Source of the DNA: Thermatribacter sp048814795
Lineage (GTDB): Bacteria > Atribacterota > Atribacteria > Atribacterales > Thermatribacteraceae
DNA length: 64,000 bases
Direction: 5' to 3'
Assembly: GCA_048814795.1 (NCBI GenBank)
Contig: CP184673.1
Span: 248,001-312,000 of the forward strand
Positions within the stretch are counted from its first letter, which is position 1. Every line of letters begins with the position of its first letter. Below, in pieces: positions 24,138 through 33,101 of the stretch. The notes beneath the pieces were generated by a model. It worked only from the letters and a program-made list of their open reading frames with translations, was not told where the DNA came from and ran no database searches. A program made the translations under genes and the position numbers.

Positions 24138-25099
24138 TGATTAACCTGAACCTCCATCAGCATCTTAAGGTTTTTTCCGGGAATGCCAACCTCACTCTGG
24201 CACAGGAAATTTGCTGGTATCTGGATGTTCCTCTGGGAAGAGCAGATGTGGGCAGGTTCCCCAACGGGGAAGTGCGAGTCCGCATCGAAGAGAGCGTGCG
24301 TGGCTGTGATGTTTTCGTAATTCAGCCCACCTCTCCTCCCGCCAATGACAACCTCATGGAACTTCTGATCATGATAGATGCTCTGAGCAGGGCTTCAGCA
24401 AAAAGAGTAACCGCCGTCATTCCCTTTTACGGTTATGCCAAGCAGGACCGGAAGACCAAGGGTAGAGAGCCCATATCCGCCAAGCTGGTTGCCAACCTTC
24501 TGGTAACTGCTGGAGCTAATCGGATACTCACCATGGACCTCCATGCCGGACAAATCCAGGGTTTTTTTGACATTCCTGTTGATAACCTGGCAGCTCAGTC
24601 ACTGCTTGCCCGTTACTTCGCTGCCAAAAATCTGCAGAATCTGGTGGTAGTGAGCCCCGACGTGGGCGGCACTGCCCGGGCAAGGAATTTTGCCAATCGC
24701 CTGCAGGTTGACCTTGCCGTCATCGACAAACACCGCCCTAACTATGCCCAGGTGGAAGTCATGAATATCATTGGTGACGTTAAAGACAAAACAGCCATCA
24801 TAGTTGATGACCTGATTGACACTGCCGGCACGCTGGTGGAAGGAGCCGAAGCTCTCCTCAAAAAGGGCGGTGCCAGGGAGGTTTACGCCTGTGCCACTCA
24901 TCCCATCTTCAGCGGTCAGGCAGTGGAAAGGATTAACAATTCCCCCCTCAAAGAAGTCGTGGTAACCAACACCATTGACATCAGCGAGAAAATAAGCAAA
25001 TCCTCACCCAAAATAAAAGTTCTCTCGGTGGCCCCCATTTTTGCAGAGGCCATAAAGAGGATCCACGGAGAGCTTTCCATAAGCGAACTCTTTGTCTAA
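24137..25099 (+). CDS. prs: Ribose-phosphate pyrophosphokinase (PRPP synthetase)
   Basis: 320-aa class I PRPP synthase converting ribose 5-phosphate and ATP to PRPP. Seen are FSGNANLTLAQEI, the flexible-loop and catalytic region YAKQDRKTKGREPISAKL, and the PRPP-binding loop IVDDLIDTAGTL. Start and glmU stop overlap as TAATG, implying coupled translation. Directly precedes the L25 gene as in Firmicutes. Confidence 0.97.
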   Translation: MINLNLHQHLKVFSGNANLTLAQEICWYLDVPLGRADVGRFPNGEVRVRIEESVRGCDVFVIQPTSPPANDNLMELLIMIDALSRASAKRVTAVIPFYGYAKQDRKTKGREPISAKLVANLLVTAGANRILTMDLHAGQIQGFFDIPVDNLAAQSLLARYFAAKNLQNLVVVSPDVGGTARARNFANRLQVDLAVIDKHRPNYAQVEVMNIIGDVKDKTAIIVDDLIDTAGTLVEGAEALLKKGGAREVYACATHPIFSGQAVERINNSPLKEVVVTNTIDISEKISKSSPKIKVLSVAPIFAEAIKRIHGELSISELFV

Positions 25100-25117
25100 T
25101 AAGCGGAGGTGGCGAAA

Positions 25118-25774
25118 GTGAGTCAGAAAGAGAGCATTCTGTTGAACCTTGAAAAAAGAGAGTCTACCGGGAAAGGTGCTGCCAGAAAACTGCGCCGTGC
25201 AGGCTGGATACCGGGAACTCTGTACTCCAGGCGCAGTAAAGAGGAAGGTTCAATACCCGTAAAGGTGAAAGAAACCGAACTGCGAAAAGCACTCCATACA
25301 CCGGGCATAATGCACCACCTGATCGGGTTTTCCATTAACGGAGAAAAACAACGTGGAATTATTAAAGATATCCAGCGCAACCCCCTCAAGGACGAAATAT
25401 GGCATGTTGACTTCTACGCAGTGCTCGGCGATCAGAAACTCTCTCTCGCCATACCGGTAGTATTGAAGGGAGAAGCTAAGGGTGTCAAAGAAGGAGGCAT
25501 TCTGGAGTTTGCCACTCAAGAACTGGAAGTGGAATGCCTGCCCGATGCAATTCCTGAAGCTATAGAGGTGGATATTTCCAACCTTGAAATTGGCGATTCC
25601 ATTCACGTAGGCGACATTCAGCCTCCCGAGGGAGTAACCATCACCGAAAGCGCTGAAGAAGTGGTGGTCTCGATAATTCCACCTGAAGTGAGCGTCGAAG
25701 AAGAAGCTGCCGAAGAAGAGGAAGAAGAAGCTCAGCCCGAGGTGATCAAAAAAGGAGGAGAGCAGGAAGAATAG
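25118..25774 (+). CDS. rplY: Ribosomal protein bL25, long CTC form
   Basis: 218-aa bL25/Ctc protein binding 5S rRNA. The N-terminal L25 domain (RESTGKGAARKLRRAGWIPGTLY) is followed by a TL5-type C-terminal beta domain and an acidic tail (EEEAAEEEEEEAQPE). The GTG at 25118 sits 5 nt after GCGGAGGTGG, making it more likely than the GTG at 25109 that lies inside the site. Ends in a 1-nt overlap with pth. Confidence 0.94.
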   Translation: MSQKESILLNLEKRESTGKGAARKLRRAGWIPGTLYSRRSKEEGSIPVKVKETELRKALHTPGIMHHLIGFSINGEKQRGIIKDIQRNPLKDEIWHVDFYAVLGDQKLSLAIPVVLKGEAKGVKEGGILEFATQELEVECLPDAIPEAIEVDISNLEIGDSIHVGDIQPPEGVTITESAEEVVVSIIPPEVSVEEEAAEEEEEEAQPEVIKKGGEQEE

Positions 25775-26388
25775 TGCCTCATCTGGTAATAGGCCTGGGC
25801 AATCCGGGCAAAAAATATGCATTTACCAGACACAATGTGGGTTTTCGAGTGGTGGACAAAATCGCTCTTAAAGAAAAAATCCACTTTTCGAAAACCCCTT
25901 ATTACCATTTCTCCTTTTTCAAGCTCGATGCCAAAGAGGTGTTTTTGATAAAACCTCTAACCTATATGAATCAAAGCGGCAGAGCAGTGCAGGCCTTTCT
26001 GGAAGACCGGGCACTGCAGATTGATGACCCTCAAAAGATAATTGTAGTGCACGACGAGGTGGACCTTCCTCCGGGAACCCTGCGCATTAAAAGGGGAGGT
26101 GGCACCGCTGGCCACCGGGGCCTGAACTCTCTGGTCGAAGTCCTGAACAGCCAGGATTTTTTGAGAGTGAGGGTGGGGATAGGTAAACCCGCCTGCAAGG
26201 AGCTGATGGTTGATTACGTGCTGGGCACCCCCGGTGATGCACAGGAAATATCGCTGCTGGAGAAAGCCGAGCAGAAAGCCGTGGAAGCAATCTACTGTAT
26301 CTTGAGAGAAGGTGTCCTTAAAGCAATGAATATTTACAATTCAAAAAAGGAGGAGCTGACTGAAGAAAACAGCAATGCCAGGATCTGA
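25774..26388 (+). CDS. pth: Peptidyl-tRNA hydrolase
   Basis: 204-aa bacterial Pth, which releases peptides from stalled peptidyl-tRNA. Catalytic His in TRHNVGFRVVD, Asn in PLTYMNQSG, and HDEVDLPPGTLRIKRGGG with GHRGLNSL are all present. GTG start overlapping the rplY stop (TAGTG) with GGAGGAG upstream. The tail (EELTEENSNARI) extends slightly past the usual end. Confidence 0.96.
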   Translation: MPHLVIGLGNPGKKYAFTRHNVGFRVVDKIALKEKIHFSKTPYYHFSFFKLDAKEVFLIKPLTYMNQSGRAVQAFLEDRALQIDDPQKIIVVHDEVDLPPGTLRIKRGGGTAGHRGLNSLVEVLNSQDFLRVRVGIGKPACKELMVDYVLGTPGDAQEISLLEKAEQKAVEAIYCILREGVLKAMNIYNSKKEELTEENSNARI

Positions 26389-26959
26389 AAAGCTGGCCAG
26401 AATAATCTCTTCTCTGCTCCAGCCTACTTTTGTGGCTGCCTTCCTTTACGGGGTAATTTCTTTTTCCTTTGTGCAACCTGCTTCTGCGGCCTTTCTCTAC
26501 TGGTTAGCAGGTCTTCTTTTTGCTACTTTTTTGCCCACCCTGCTGGTGATCAAGTTAGCTCAGAAAGGACGGGTCTCAGACCCGGACCTTCCAGACCACC
26601 GGGAAAGATTTATCCCTTATTTGCTCATCACCGCACTTTATGCAGCGGGTTTTGTTGCACTTTATCTTTTGAAAGCCCCCCGCCCCCTGCTGGGAATTAC
26701 CGCCTGCTACATCGGGGTAACCATAGCTGGCGCTTTTATCTCTCTTTTCTGGAAAATTAGCATGCACCTTGCCGGTGTGGCAGGGCCGGTAACTGCGCTG
26801 GTTTACTACCTGAATCCTTACTGGGCATTACTGTATGCCCTGCTCTTCATTCTGGGCTGGGCTCGCCTGTATCTCAGAAAGCACAACCTCTACCAGATCC
26901 TGGCAGGTAGTGCTTTCTCCGCTCTGATGACTTACGCAATACTTCGCTTCTGGTTTTAA
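26375..26959 (+). CDS. PAP2-like integral membrane protein
   Basis: 194 aa with about six hydrophobic helices. The segment FWKISMHLAGVAGPVTALV resembles the second conserved block of PAP2 phosphatases (SxHxxG), and LPDHRERFIPYLL is a conserved charged loop. The other PAP2 catalytic motifs are not clear, so phosphatase activity on an isoprenoid or lipid phosphate is only a suggestion. Overlaps pth by 14 nt; inserted between pth and mfd where Firmicutes usually have other small genes. Confidence 0.7.
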   Translation: MPGSEKLARIISSLLQPTFVAAFLYGVISFSFVQPASAAFLYWLAGLLFATFLPTLLVIKLAQKGRVSDPDLPDHRERFIPYLLITALYAAGFVALYLLKAPRPLLGITACYIGVTIAGAFISLFWKISMHLAGVAGPVTALVYYLNPYWALLYALLFILGWARLYLRKHNLYQILAGSAFSALMTYAILRFWF

Positions 26960-26986
26960 GATATCCAACGGAGTACGTAATTTCCA

Positions 26987-29900
26987 ATGGAGGTAATTCT
27001 TCGCCTGCAAACCTTTCTGAAAAAGCTCGTCCAGCAAATTGAAAAGCATCAAACCATTTACTTAAAAAGCGAATCTTTGCTCAGGCCTCTCTTCGCGCTC
27101 GCTCTTGCCTCTGGATACCGCCTGCCACTTATCTACGTGGTTCCTGACCAGAAAACTCAGAGCAAGGCCAGAACTCTATTAGAAGAGCTGTCCACTCTTT
27201 TTTTTGCTTCAGAAGCCAGGATTTTTGTGTTTCAAAATGCCCCCCGACAGGGAATCATTTTGCAGGAGCAACTCCGAAACAAAAAATCTTTCTCGCTTTT
27301 TCTTCTCAAAGTCGAGGACCTTTCCTGCGAGGTCGAAGAGCTGGAATTTTTTATGGAAAACTCTCTGCTGCTCGAAAAAAACCGGGAATATCCACGTAAC
27401 GAACTGCTCCAGAAACTGGAAAAAATGGGTTATCAAAGAGAAGAATTTGTAAGAGAACCGGGCTTCTTTGCTCTGCGAGGAGAGGTTCTGGATATATTTT
27501 CCCCCCAGATGGAACACCCGGTGCGAACTTACTGGTTCGCCAACTTGCTGGAAAAAATGAGGTTCTTCAAGGCAGATACCCAACGCACCTTTTCGGAAAC
27601 TGAGCGGGCACTGGTAATTCCTGCCAGCGGCCACTTCAAAAAGTTGCTTCTTCAGGAGGCAATAAACAAAGAGAAAGGCATTGTCTTCTGGGACGACGTT
27701 TTCCACGAAAAAGCTCCTCTCGACCTTCCCTATCAGATTTTTTCGGGAATAGTGCCCCAAAAAGAGCACCACACTGTAGAAATATTGAGTGAACCTCTGC
27801 CCTTTTTTGGCGGTCAAATGGAAAGATTTCTTGACTACCTCAGAGAAAATGCTTTTCAAAAAGTGCTGATAACTCTACCAGCGGAAAAACTGGAAAGCCT
27901 CACCGCCATTTTGAAAGAAGCTAAAATAGCTTTTAGCGATAAAATCCACTCTGAAGAAAAAGTAATCGTGGTGCCCTCCAGCCTTCCCCAGGGCTTTAGC
28001 TTAACCGAACTTGGACTGGCGGTATTCTCTGCCCGAGAAATACTGGGTTTCACCTATCCCCATTCTTCTTCCAGAGGAACCGCTCCTCGCAGGGAAGGAG
28101 AACTGTCTCGAGAAATCAAGGAAGGAGACTATGTGGTCCACGAAGAACACGGCATCGGCATTTTTAGGGGTCTGAAAGAGCTGGTAGTGGAGGGAGTGCG
28201 CCGAGTTTATATAGAAATTGAGTATGCCGCCTCAGACAGGCTCTATGTTCCTGTAGAAAACGCTCACCTGGTGCAAAAATACGTTGGGGGCGAGGGTATA
28301 AAGCCTCGCCTGCAACGTCTGGGCACTGACGAATGGAACAAGATTAAAGAGCGAACCAGAAAGCAGGCAGGGAAAATAGCCAAAGAACTGGTTGAACTCT
28401 ATGCTCGCCGGATGCTGGAAGGGGGGCATGCCTTTTCCCCGGACACCACCTGGCAAAAACAGCTGGAACTGGCTTTCCCTTACCTCGAAACTCCCGACCA
28501 AAAAAAAACTATCGAAGAGGTTAAAAAAGACATGGAATCGCCCCGACCTATGGACCGCCTGGTCTGCGGCGATGTTGGCTTTGGAAAGACCGAAATTGCC
28601 ATTCGGGCTTCTTTCAAAGCAGTTATGGATGGAAAGCAGGTAGCTCTTCTTGCTCCAACCACCCTCCTTTCCGAACAGCACTACATAACTTTCCGGGAAA
28701 GAATGAAGAACTTTCCGGTTAAAATAGAGGTTCTGAACCGCTTCAAAAACCCTGCTCAACAGCGGAAAATAGTGGAAGAGATCAAAAAAGGCCAGGTAGA
28801 TATCGTAATCGGCACTCATCGCCTGCTTCAAAAAGACATTGTCTTTAAAGACCTGGGACTTTTGATAATCGATGAAGAACAACGCTTTGGCGTCTTCCAC
28901 AAGGAAAAACTGAAACAGCTCCGGGCGGGCGTGGATGTACTCACCCTGACTGCCACCCCCATACCTCGAACTCTTTACCTTTCGTTGCTTGGAATCCGGG
29001 ACATAAGCTGCATCGAAACTCCACCTGAAGGCAGAAAAAACATTCACACTTTTGTCTTGCCCCGCAAAAAAAAGTATATCCAGCAAGCGATAGCCCAGGA
29101 ACTGGAGCGCCAGGGGCAGGTTTTCTATGTATGCCCCCGCATCAAAGACTTGATGAAAATAGCCGAAGAAATTAAAGAAATGTTTCCCAAAATCGATTTT
29201 GCCCTCGCTCACGGCAGGATGAGTGGCAAAGAACTGGAAAAAATCATGATTGAATTTTACCAGGGCAAAATTCCTCTCCTTCTCTGCACCACCATCATTG
29301 AAATCGGGCTGGATATTCCTTCGGTAAATACGCTAATCGTGGACCCGGCAACTCACTTTGGCTTAGCCCAGCTCTATCAGCTTCGAGGAAGGATAGGAAG
29401 AGGAAACCGGGAGGCCTACGCTTATTTCTTATATCCCCACCGCCTCAACCACGGGGCACGGGAGCGCCTCAACGCCCTGCTTGAATTCAGCGAAACCGGT
29501 TCCGGCTTCAAGCTGGCCCTGCGAGACCTTGAAATCCGGGGAGCTGGAAATATACTGGGTCCGGAACAGCACGGTTTCATTCAAGAGGTGGGCTTCCATC
29601 TTTATTCGCGGTTACTTGAGGAGGAAATTGCACGCCTGAAGGGAGAATTTGATCAGCTACCTCCGGATTCCTCTGTCCAGATTTCTCTCAAAGAAGAAGC
29701 TTATTTACCCGACTATTACATCTCTTCTGAATCCGAAAGACTGCGTTACTATCAAAAATTGCTCAGAGCACAGACCGAAGAAGAAATCAGGAAAATTGCC
29801 GAGGAAATGCAAGATCGGTTTGGAAAAATGCCCCCTCCCACCTCCAACTTGTTTTCTCTCACAAAGCTCAAGTATTATGCTAAAATAACTCAGGTTGAAG

Positions 29901-30094
29901 AGATCAAACAGGAAGAATCACAGATATTTATTGTTGGTCCTTTGGAAACACTGGTCAGGTTACAGAGTGCTTTCCAGAAAAAAGCTCTATTGGTAACCCT
30001 TACCAAGTATAAAGACCGGGCTGCACTCAGGATACCGCTTATGAGTGCCAGAAGGTTAACTCAGCTTTTAGAAAAGGTGATCCAAAATGAATGA
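26987..30094 (+). CDS. mfd: Transcription-repair coupling factor Mfd
   Basis: 1035-aa Mfd, which removes stalled RNA polymerase and recruits UvrA. The UvrB-like N-terminal region is reduced (the whole protein is about 100 aa shorter than E. coli Mfd). The RNA polymerase-interacting domain begins EGDYVVHEEHGIGIFRGL. The translocase motor has GDVGFGKTEIAIRASFKAV (Walker A), IIDEEQRFGV (motif II) and QLRGRIGRGNREAYAY (motif VI). The TRCF C-terminal domain follows. Weak GGAGT before the ATG. Stop overlaps the mazG start. Confidence 0.96.
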   Translation: MEVILRLQTFLKKLVQQIEKHQTIYLKSESLLRPLFALALASGYRLPLIYVVPDQKTQSKARTLLEELSTLFFASEARIFVFQNAPRQGIILQEQLRNKKSFSLFLLKVEDLSCEVEELEFFMENSLLLEKNREYPRNELLQKLEKMGYQREEFVREPGFFALRGEVLDIFSPQMEHPVRTYWFANLLEKMRFFKADTQRTFSETERALVIPASGHFKKLLLQEAINKEKGIVFWDDVFHEKAPLDLPYQIFSGIVPQKEHHTVEILSEPLPFFGGQMERFLDYLRENAFQKVLITLPAEKLESLTAILKEAKIAFSDKIHSEEKVIVVPSSLPQGFSLTELGLAVFSAREILGFTYPHSSSRGTAPRREGELSREIKEGDYVVHEEHGIGIFRGLKELVVEGVRRVYIEIEYAASDRLYVPVENAHLVQKYVGGEGIKPRLQRLGTDEWNKIKERTRKQAGKIAKELVELYARRMLEGGHAFSPDTTWQKQLELAFPYLETPDQKKTIEEVKKDMESPRPMDRLVCGDVGFGKTEIAIRASFKAVMDGKQVALLAPTTLLSEQHYITFRERMKNFPVKIEVLNRFKNPAQQRKIVEEIKKGQVDIVIGTHRLLQKDIVFKDLGLLIIDEEQRFGVFHKEKLKQLRAGVDVLTLTATPIPRTLYLSLLGIRDISCIETPPEGRKNIHTFVLPRKKKYIQQAIAQELERQGQVFYVCPRIKDLMKIAEEIKEMFPKIDFALAHGRMSGKELEKIMIEFYQGKIPLLLCTTIIEIGLDIPSVNTLIVDPATHFGLAQLYQLRGRIGRGNREAYAYFLYPHRLNHGARERLNALLEFSETGSGFKLALRDLEIRGAGNILGPEQHGFIQEVGFHLYSRLLEEEIARLKGEFDQLPPDSSVQISLKEEAYLPDYYISSESERLRYYQKLLRAQTEEEIRKIAEEMQDRFGKMPPPTSNLFSLTKLKYYAKITQVEEIKQEESQIFIVGPLETLVRLQSAFQKKALLVTLTKYKDRAALRIPLMSARRLTQLLEKVIQNE

Positions 30095-30875
30095 ACATAA
30101 AGGAGCGTCAGAACTTTTCCAGGAATTGCTGGAAATAGTTGACACTCTGCGGGGAGAAAACGGATGCCCCTGGGACAAAAAACAGACCCGGGAAACCCTC
30201 AAACCTCTTATGATAGAAGAGCTTTATGAGGCTTTTGAAGCTATCGACCGAGGAGACGAAGGAAGCCTCAGCGAAGAACTTGGTGATATGCTCCTGCACA
30301 TCGTCTTTCATGCCAGGATAGGCAAAGAAAAAGGCACTTTTACCATGGAAGAGGTTCTTCAAAAGATAATTTCCAAGATGCGCGAGCGGCATCCCCATGT
30401 TTTTGGAGATGTTCAGGCTAAAGACGTACAGGAAGTGCTTAAAAACTGGGAAGAAATCAAGGACCGTAAGGAAAAAAGAGAAGGCATGCTTGTCTCCATA
30501 CCCCGCCATCTGCCGGCTCTCCTGCGGGCTCACGCCATTCAGTCTCGGGTGGCCAGGGTGGGTTTTGACTGGCAAAACCCGGATGAAGTATGGGCTAAAG
30601 TGCTGGAAGAGCTGGAAGAGTTGAATTCAGCACGTAAAAGCAATGACAAAGAGCGTATAATGCGGGAATGGGGGGATCTGGTCTTTGCTCTGGTGAACCT
30701 GGCCCGTCACCTGGACATTGACCCTGAAGAAGCGTTAAGAAAAACCTGTGACCGTTTTATCGAGCGCTTCAGTTTTATAGAGAAAGAACTGGAAAAACAG
30801 GGTAAGAAACCCTCTCAAGCTTCCCTGGAGGAGATGGATAGCCTATGGGAAAAGGCCAAAGAAAACTCACGTTGA
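30087..30875 (+). CDS. mazG: MazG nucleoside triphosphate pyrophosphohydrolase
   Basis: 262-aa tandem-domain MazG, which hydrolyses non-canonical or excess NTPs. The opening LRGENGCPWDKKQTRETLKP is diagnostic. The first metal-binding helix pair is EELYEAFEAI with EELGDMLLH; the second domain has EELEELNSARKS and REWGDLVFALVNLARHL. Overlaps mfd by 8 nt. Confidence 0.95.
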   Translation: MNEHKGASELFQELLEIVDTLRGENGCPWDKKQTRETLKPLMIEELYEAFEAIDRGDEGSLSEELGDMLLHIVFHARIGKEKGTFTMEEVLQKIISKMRERHPHVFGDVQAKDVQEVLKNWEEIKDRKEKREGMLVSIPRHLPALLRAHAIQSRVARVGFDWQNPDEVWAKVLEELEELNSARKSNDKERIMREWGDLVFALVNLARHLDIDPEEALRKTCDRFIERFSFIEKELEKQGKKPSQASLEEMDSLWEKAKENSR

Positions 30876-31273
30876 TCAGGTTTGAAGAACTGATGAAAAG
30901 GATAGAGGTTCTGTTACCTCTTATCCGGGGATGGAATCCGGACCTTCTGGTTGGAGTAGGCAGCGGAGGAACAATAATCGCGGGTATACTTAATCAGTTC
31001 CTGAACCGAGAACTGCGAGCTCTCGAATTTAACGAGACAAGCCAGGAAATCAGCTGGGAAACAGTGGGAAATATTTCGAACAAAAGGGTGCTTTTGGTAA
31101 GTGCTCATTCAATTCCTGAGCAACTTCTCCAGCGCATAGAAAAACTACTAAAAGAAAAAGGCGCCCTTTCCATAGTTTACTTAGTGGGTCTGGGCCGCGG
31201 AGGAGACTATTCCTGTTTTCCAGAGCTCTCAAGAGAGGAAGCAGCTTTTCCCTGGGAATCAAGTGAGAATTGA
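30845..31273 (+). CDS. Phosphoribosyltransferase-like protein
   Basis: 142 aa, family not recognised with certainty. The motif DLLVGVGSGGTIIAGILNQFL resembles the first PRTase core segment and KRVLLVSAHS may correspond to the PRPP loop, though the canonical acidic pair of that loop is missing. It may be a non-catalytic PRTase relative. Start is ambiguous: ATG at 30845 (GGAGGAG 11 nt upstream, 31-nt overlap with mazG) or TTG at 30872 overlapping the mazG stop. Confidence 0.65.
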   Translation: MGKGQRKLTLIRFEELMKRIEVLLPLIRGWNPDLLVGVGSGGTIIAGILNQFLNRELRALEFNETSQEISWETVGNISNKRVLLVSAHSIPEQLLQRIEKLLKEKGALSIVYLVGLGRGGDYSCFPELSREEAAFPWESSEN

Positions 31274-31520
31274 CAAATACTTGAAAGTCAGTGGAATTTT
31301 CAAACGCAGAACACTGGCTCAAACAGCCTGTCGAAGTGGTAGAATACTTATCAACGGAAACCCTGCCAAACCAGGAGACAGGGTGAAAGTGGACGACAAA
31401 ATTACTCTGTTGCATCCGGCCTGGAAAATGGTAATCAGAGTGAAAGCAGTACCGGACCGTAAATTGCCCTTTCAAGAAGAACTATACGAAATACTTTCCA
31501 GAGAAAAGAGGGAGGAATAG
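31263..31520 (+). CDS. rqcP: S4-domain RNA-binding protein RqcP (YabO)
   Basis: 85-aa S4-domain protein: MRIDKYLKVSGIFKRRTLAQTACRSGRILINGNPAKPGD. In Bacillus RqcP works with RqcH in ribosome-associated quality control, stabilising P-site tRNA during poly-Ala tailing. Position after mazG matches the Firmicutes order, supporting orthology over a generic S4 protein. GTG start overlapping the previous gene by 11 nt. Confidence 0.9.
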   Translation: MRIDKYLKVSGIFKRRTLAQTACRSGRILINGNPAKPGDRVKVDDKITLLHPAWKMVIRVKAVPDRKLPFQEELYEILSREKREE

Positions 31521-31523
31521 TTC

Positions 31524-32663
31524 TTGAAAATAGTGGTCTGCCCGGATTCTTTCAAAGGAAGCTTGCAGAGCTTCGAAGTAAGCTCGGCAATCCGCTCGGG
31601 GTTTGAAAAAGCAAGTGAATCCCTAACCATTATTGAAAAACCACTTGCTGACGGGGGAGAAGGTACCGTAGAATCAGTTGTCCGGGCATCCAGGGGCCAG
31701 ATAATCGAGAAGGAAGTGTCCGGACCTCTGGGTGAAAAAGTAAAAGCCAGGATGGGGCTTCTTCCTGATGGCACCTGCATTATCGAGCTTGCTCAGGCCG
31801 CGGGATTACCCCAGGTACCACCCCAAAAAAGAAATCCCCGCTTCACAACCACCTATGGAGTGGGAGAACTCCTCAAAGAGGCAATTCTCCGAAAGTGCCC
31901 CCGCATCGTGTTGGGGATTGGAGGCAGCGCAACCTGTGACGGGGGAATTGGAGCACTGCAAGCTCTGGGAATGCGCTTCCTGGATGCAGAGGGCAAAGAG
32001 CTACAGGGAATAGGTGATAGTCTCCCCAAAATACACCGCATCGATCAGAGTTCTTTTCTCAAACCTCAGAACACCGAGATATTAATTGCCTGCGATGTCG
32101 AAAATCCCCTGTATGGACCCCAGGGAGCAAGCTACGTATACGCTCCCCAGAAAGGGGCAAGCCCTGAAGACGTGGAGTATCTCGACGAAGGCCTGAGACA
32201 CTGGGCAAGGTTGATCAAACAATACACCGGCATCTCCGTGGACGACCTTAAGGGAGCAGGAGCAGCAGGTGGAATTGGCGCAGCGCTACACGCTTTTCTG
32301 GGAGCAGGTATAGTGAAAGGAATAGAACTGATTGCTCGATTGGTGGGCCTTGAAGAGGCCATCAAGGACGCTGATCTGGTAATCAGCGGTGAGGGAAAGT
32401 TTGACCGGCAAACCCTTTTTGGAAAGGTAATTCAAGGGGTGATGGAGCTCTGTCAAAAGCTTGAAAAACCTCTGATTGTGCTCGCTGGAAAAATTGAATG
32501 GGAGCAGTTCCCCGAAGGATTACCCAATGGCATCCTGGCAGCCTTCTCGATTGCCAGTGGACCAATAAGCGAAAAAGAAGCCATGCAAAAAGCATCTTTC
32601 CTGCTTGAAACAATTTCTTTTAACCTGGCCAAAATCCTCTTGCTTGGGGAGGGAGAGAAATGA
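31524..32663 (+). CDS. Glycerate kinase (GlxK/GarK-type glycerate 2-kinase)
   Basis: 379-aa glycerate kinase of the GlxK/GarK family, phosphorylating glycerate to 2- or 3-phosphoglycerate. Blocks include VCPDSFKGSLQSFEVSSAI, KPLADGGEGTVE, GIGGSATCDGGIGALQALG, GAGAAGGIGAAL and SGEGKFDRQTLFGKV. TTG start with GGAGG upstream, 3 nt after rqcP. Encoded two genes before enolase, so its product can feed directly into lower glycolysis. Confidence 0.92.
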   Translation: MKIVVCPDSFKGSLQSFEVSSAIRSGFEKASESLTIIEKPLADGGEGTVESVVRASRGQIIEKEVSGPLGEKVKARMGLLPDGTCIIELAQAAGLPQVPPQKRNPRFTTTYGVGELLKEAILRKCPRIVLGIGGSATCDGGIGALQALGMRFLDAEGKELQGIGDSLPKIHRIDQSSFLKPQNTEILIACDVENPLYGPQGASYVYAPQKGASPEDVEYLDEGLRHWARLIKQYTGISVDDLKGAGAAGGIGAALHAFLGAGIVKGIELIARLVGLEEAIKDADLVISGEGKFDRQTLFGKVIQGVMELCQKLEKPLIVLAGKIEWEQFPEGLPNGILAAFSIASGPISEKEAMQKASFLLETISFNLAKILLLGEGEK

Positions 32664-33040
32664 AAAAATTGCTTTTTGAATTTCCTGACCAGGGGATAAG
32701 CATAGAAGCAGAGCTTCTGGAAAGCAAGCTCGCCGAAAAGTTAACTGGCATTCTTCCTTATCAAACTCGGATCAATACCTGGGGTGAAGAAATTTATTTC
32801 GCCATACCGCTTAAAAGCGACATTGAAAAACCACAGGAAACAGTTGCCAGAGGTGATGTAGCTTACTGGCCAGAAGGGGCCTGCCTGTGCCTATTTTTCG
32901 GACCCACCCCTATAAGCAGTGGGGAAGAAATACGCCCGGCAAGCGCAGTAGAGGTGGTTGGCAAAATTCCTTCCGGATATGAAGTTCTGAAGAAAGTTAT
33001 TTCGGGAAGCAGAGTTAGCATTTCCCTCATCCAGGGTTAA
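32660..33040 (+). CDS. Cyclophilin-like fold protein (TM1367-like)
   Basis: 126-aa protein resembling the small cyclophilin-like family with a solved Thermotoga structure (TM1367). Motifs: LPYQTRINTWGEEIYFAIPL and VARGDVAYWPEGACLCLFFGPTP. It lacks the catalytic Arg/Phe arrangement of peptidyl-prolyl isomerases as far as can be judged, and its function is unknown. ATG overlaps the glycerate kinase stop by 4 nt. The 3' end carries a 21-bp tandem duplication. Confidence 0.82.
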   Translation: MKKLLFEFPDQGISIEAELLESKLAEKLTGILPYQTRINTWGEEIYFAIPLKSDIEKPQETVARGDVAYWPEGACLCLFFGPTPISSGEEIRPASAVEVVGKIPSGYEVLKKVISGSRVSISLIQG

Positions 33041-33068
33041 AAATAAATCATCCAGGGTTAAAAATAAA
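33027..33068 (+). repeat. Two tandem 21-bp units spanning the stop codon
   Basis: Identical 21-nt units (33027-33047 and 33048-33068), beginning TCATCCAGGG and ending AAAATAAA. The first unit encodes the last residues and stop of the preceding gene; the second lies between it and eno. A recent slippage or short duplication is the simplest origin. Confidence 0.95.
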
Positions 33069-33101
33069 ATTAGAATTAAACTTAGAAAGGAGATGAACTG
33101 A

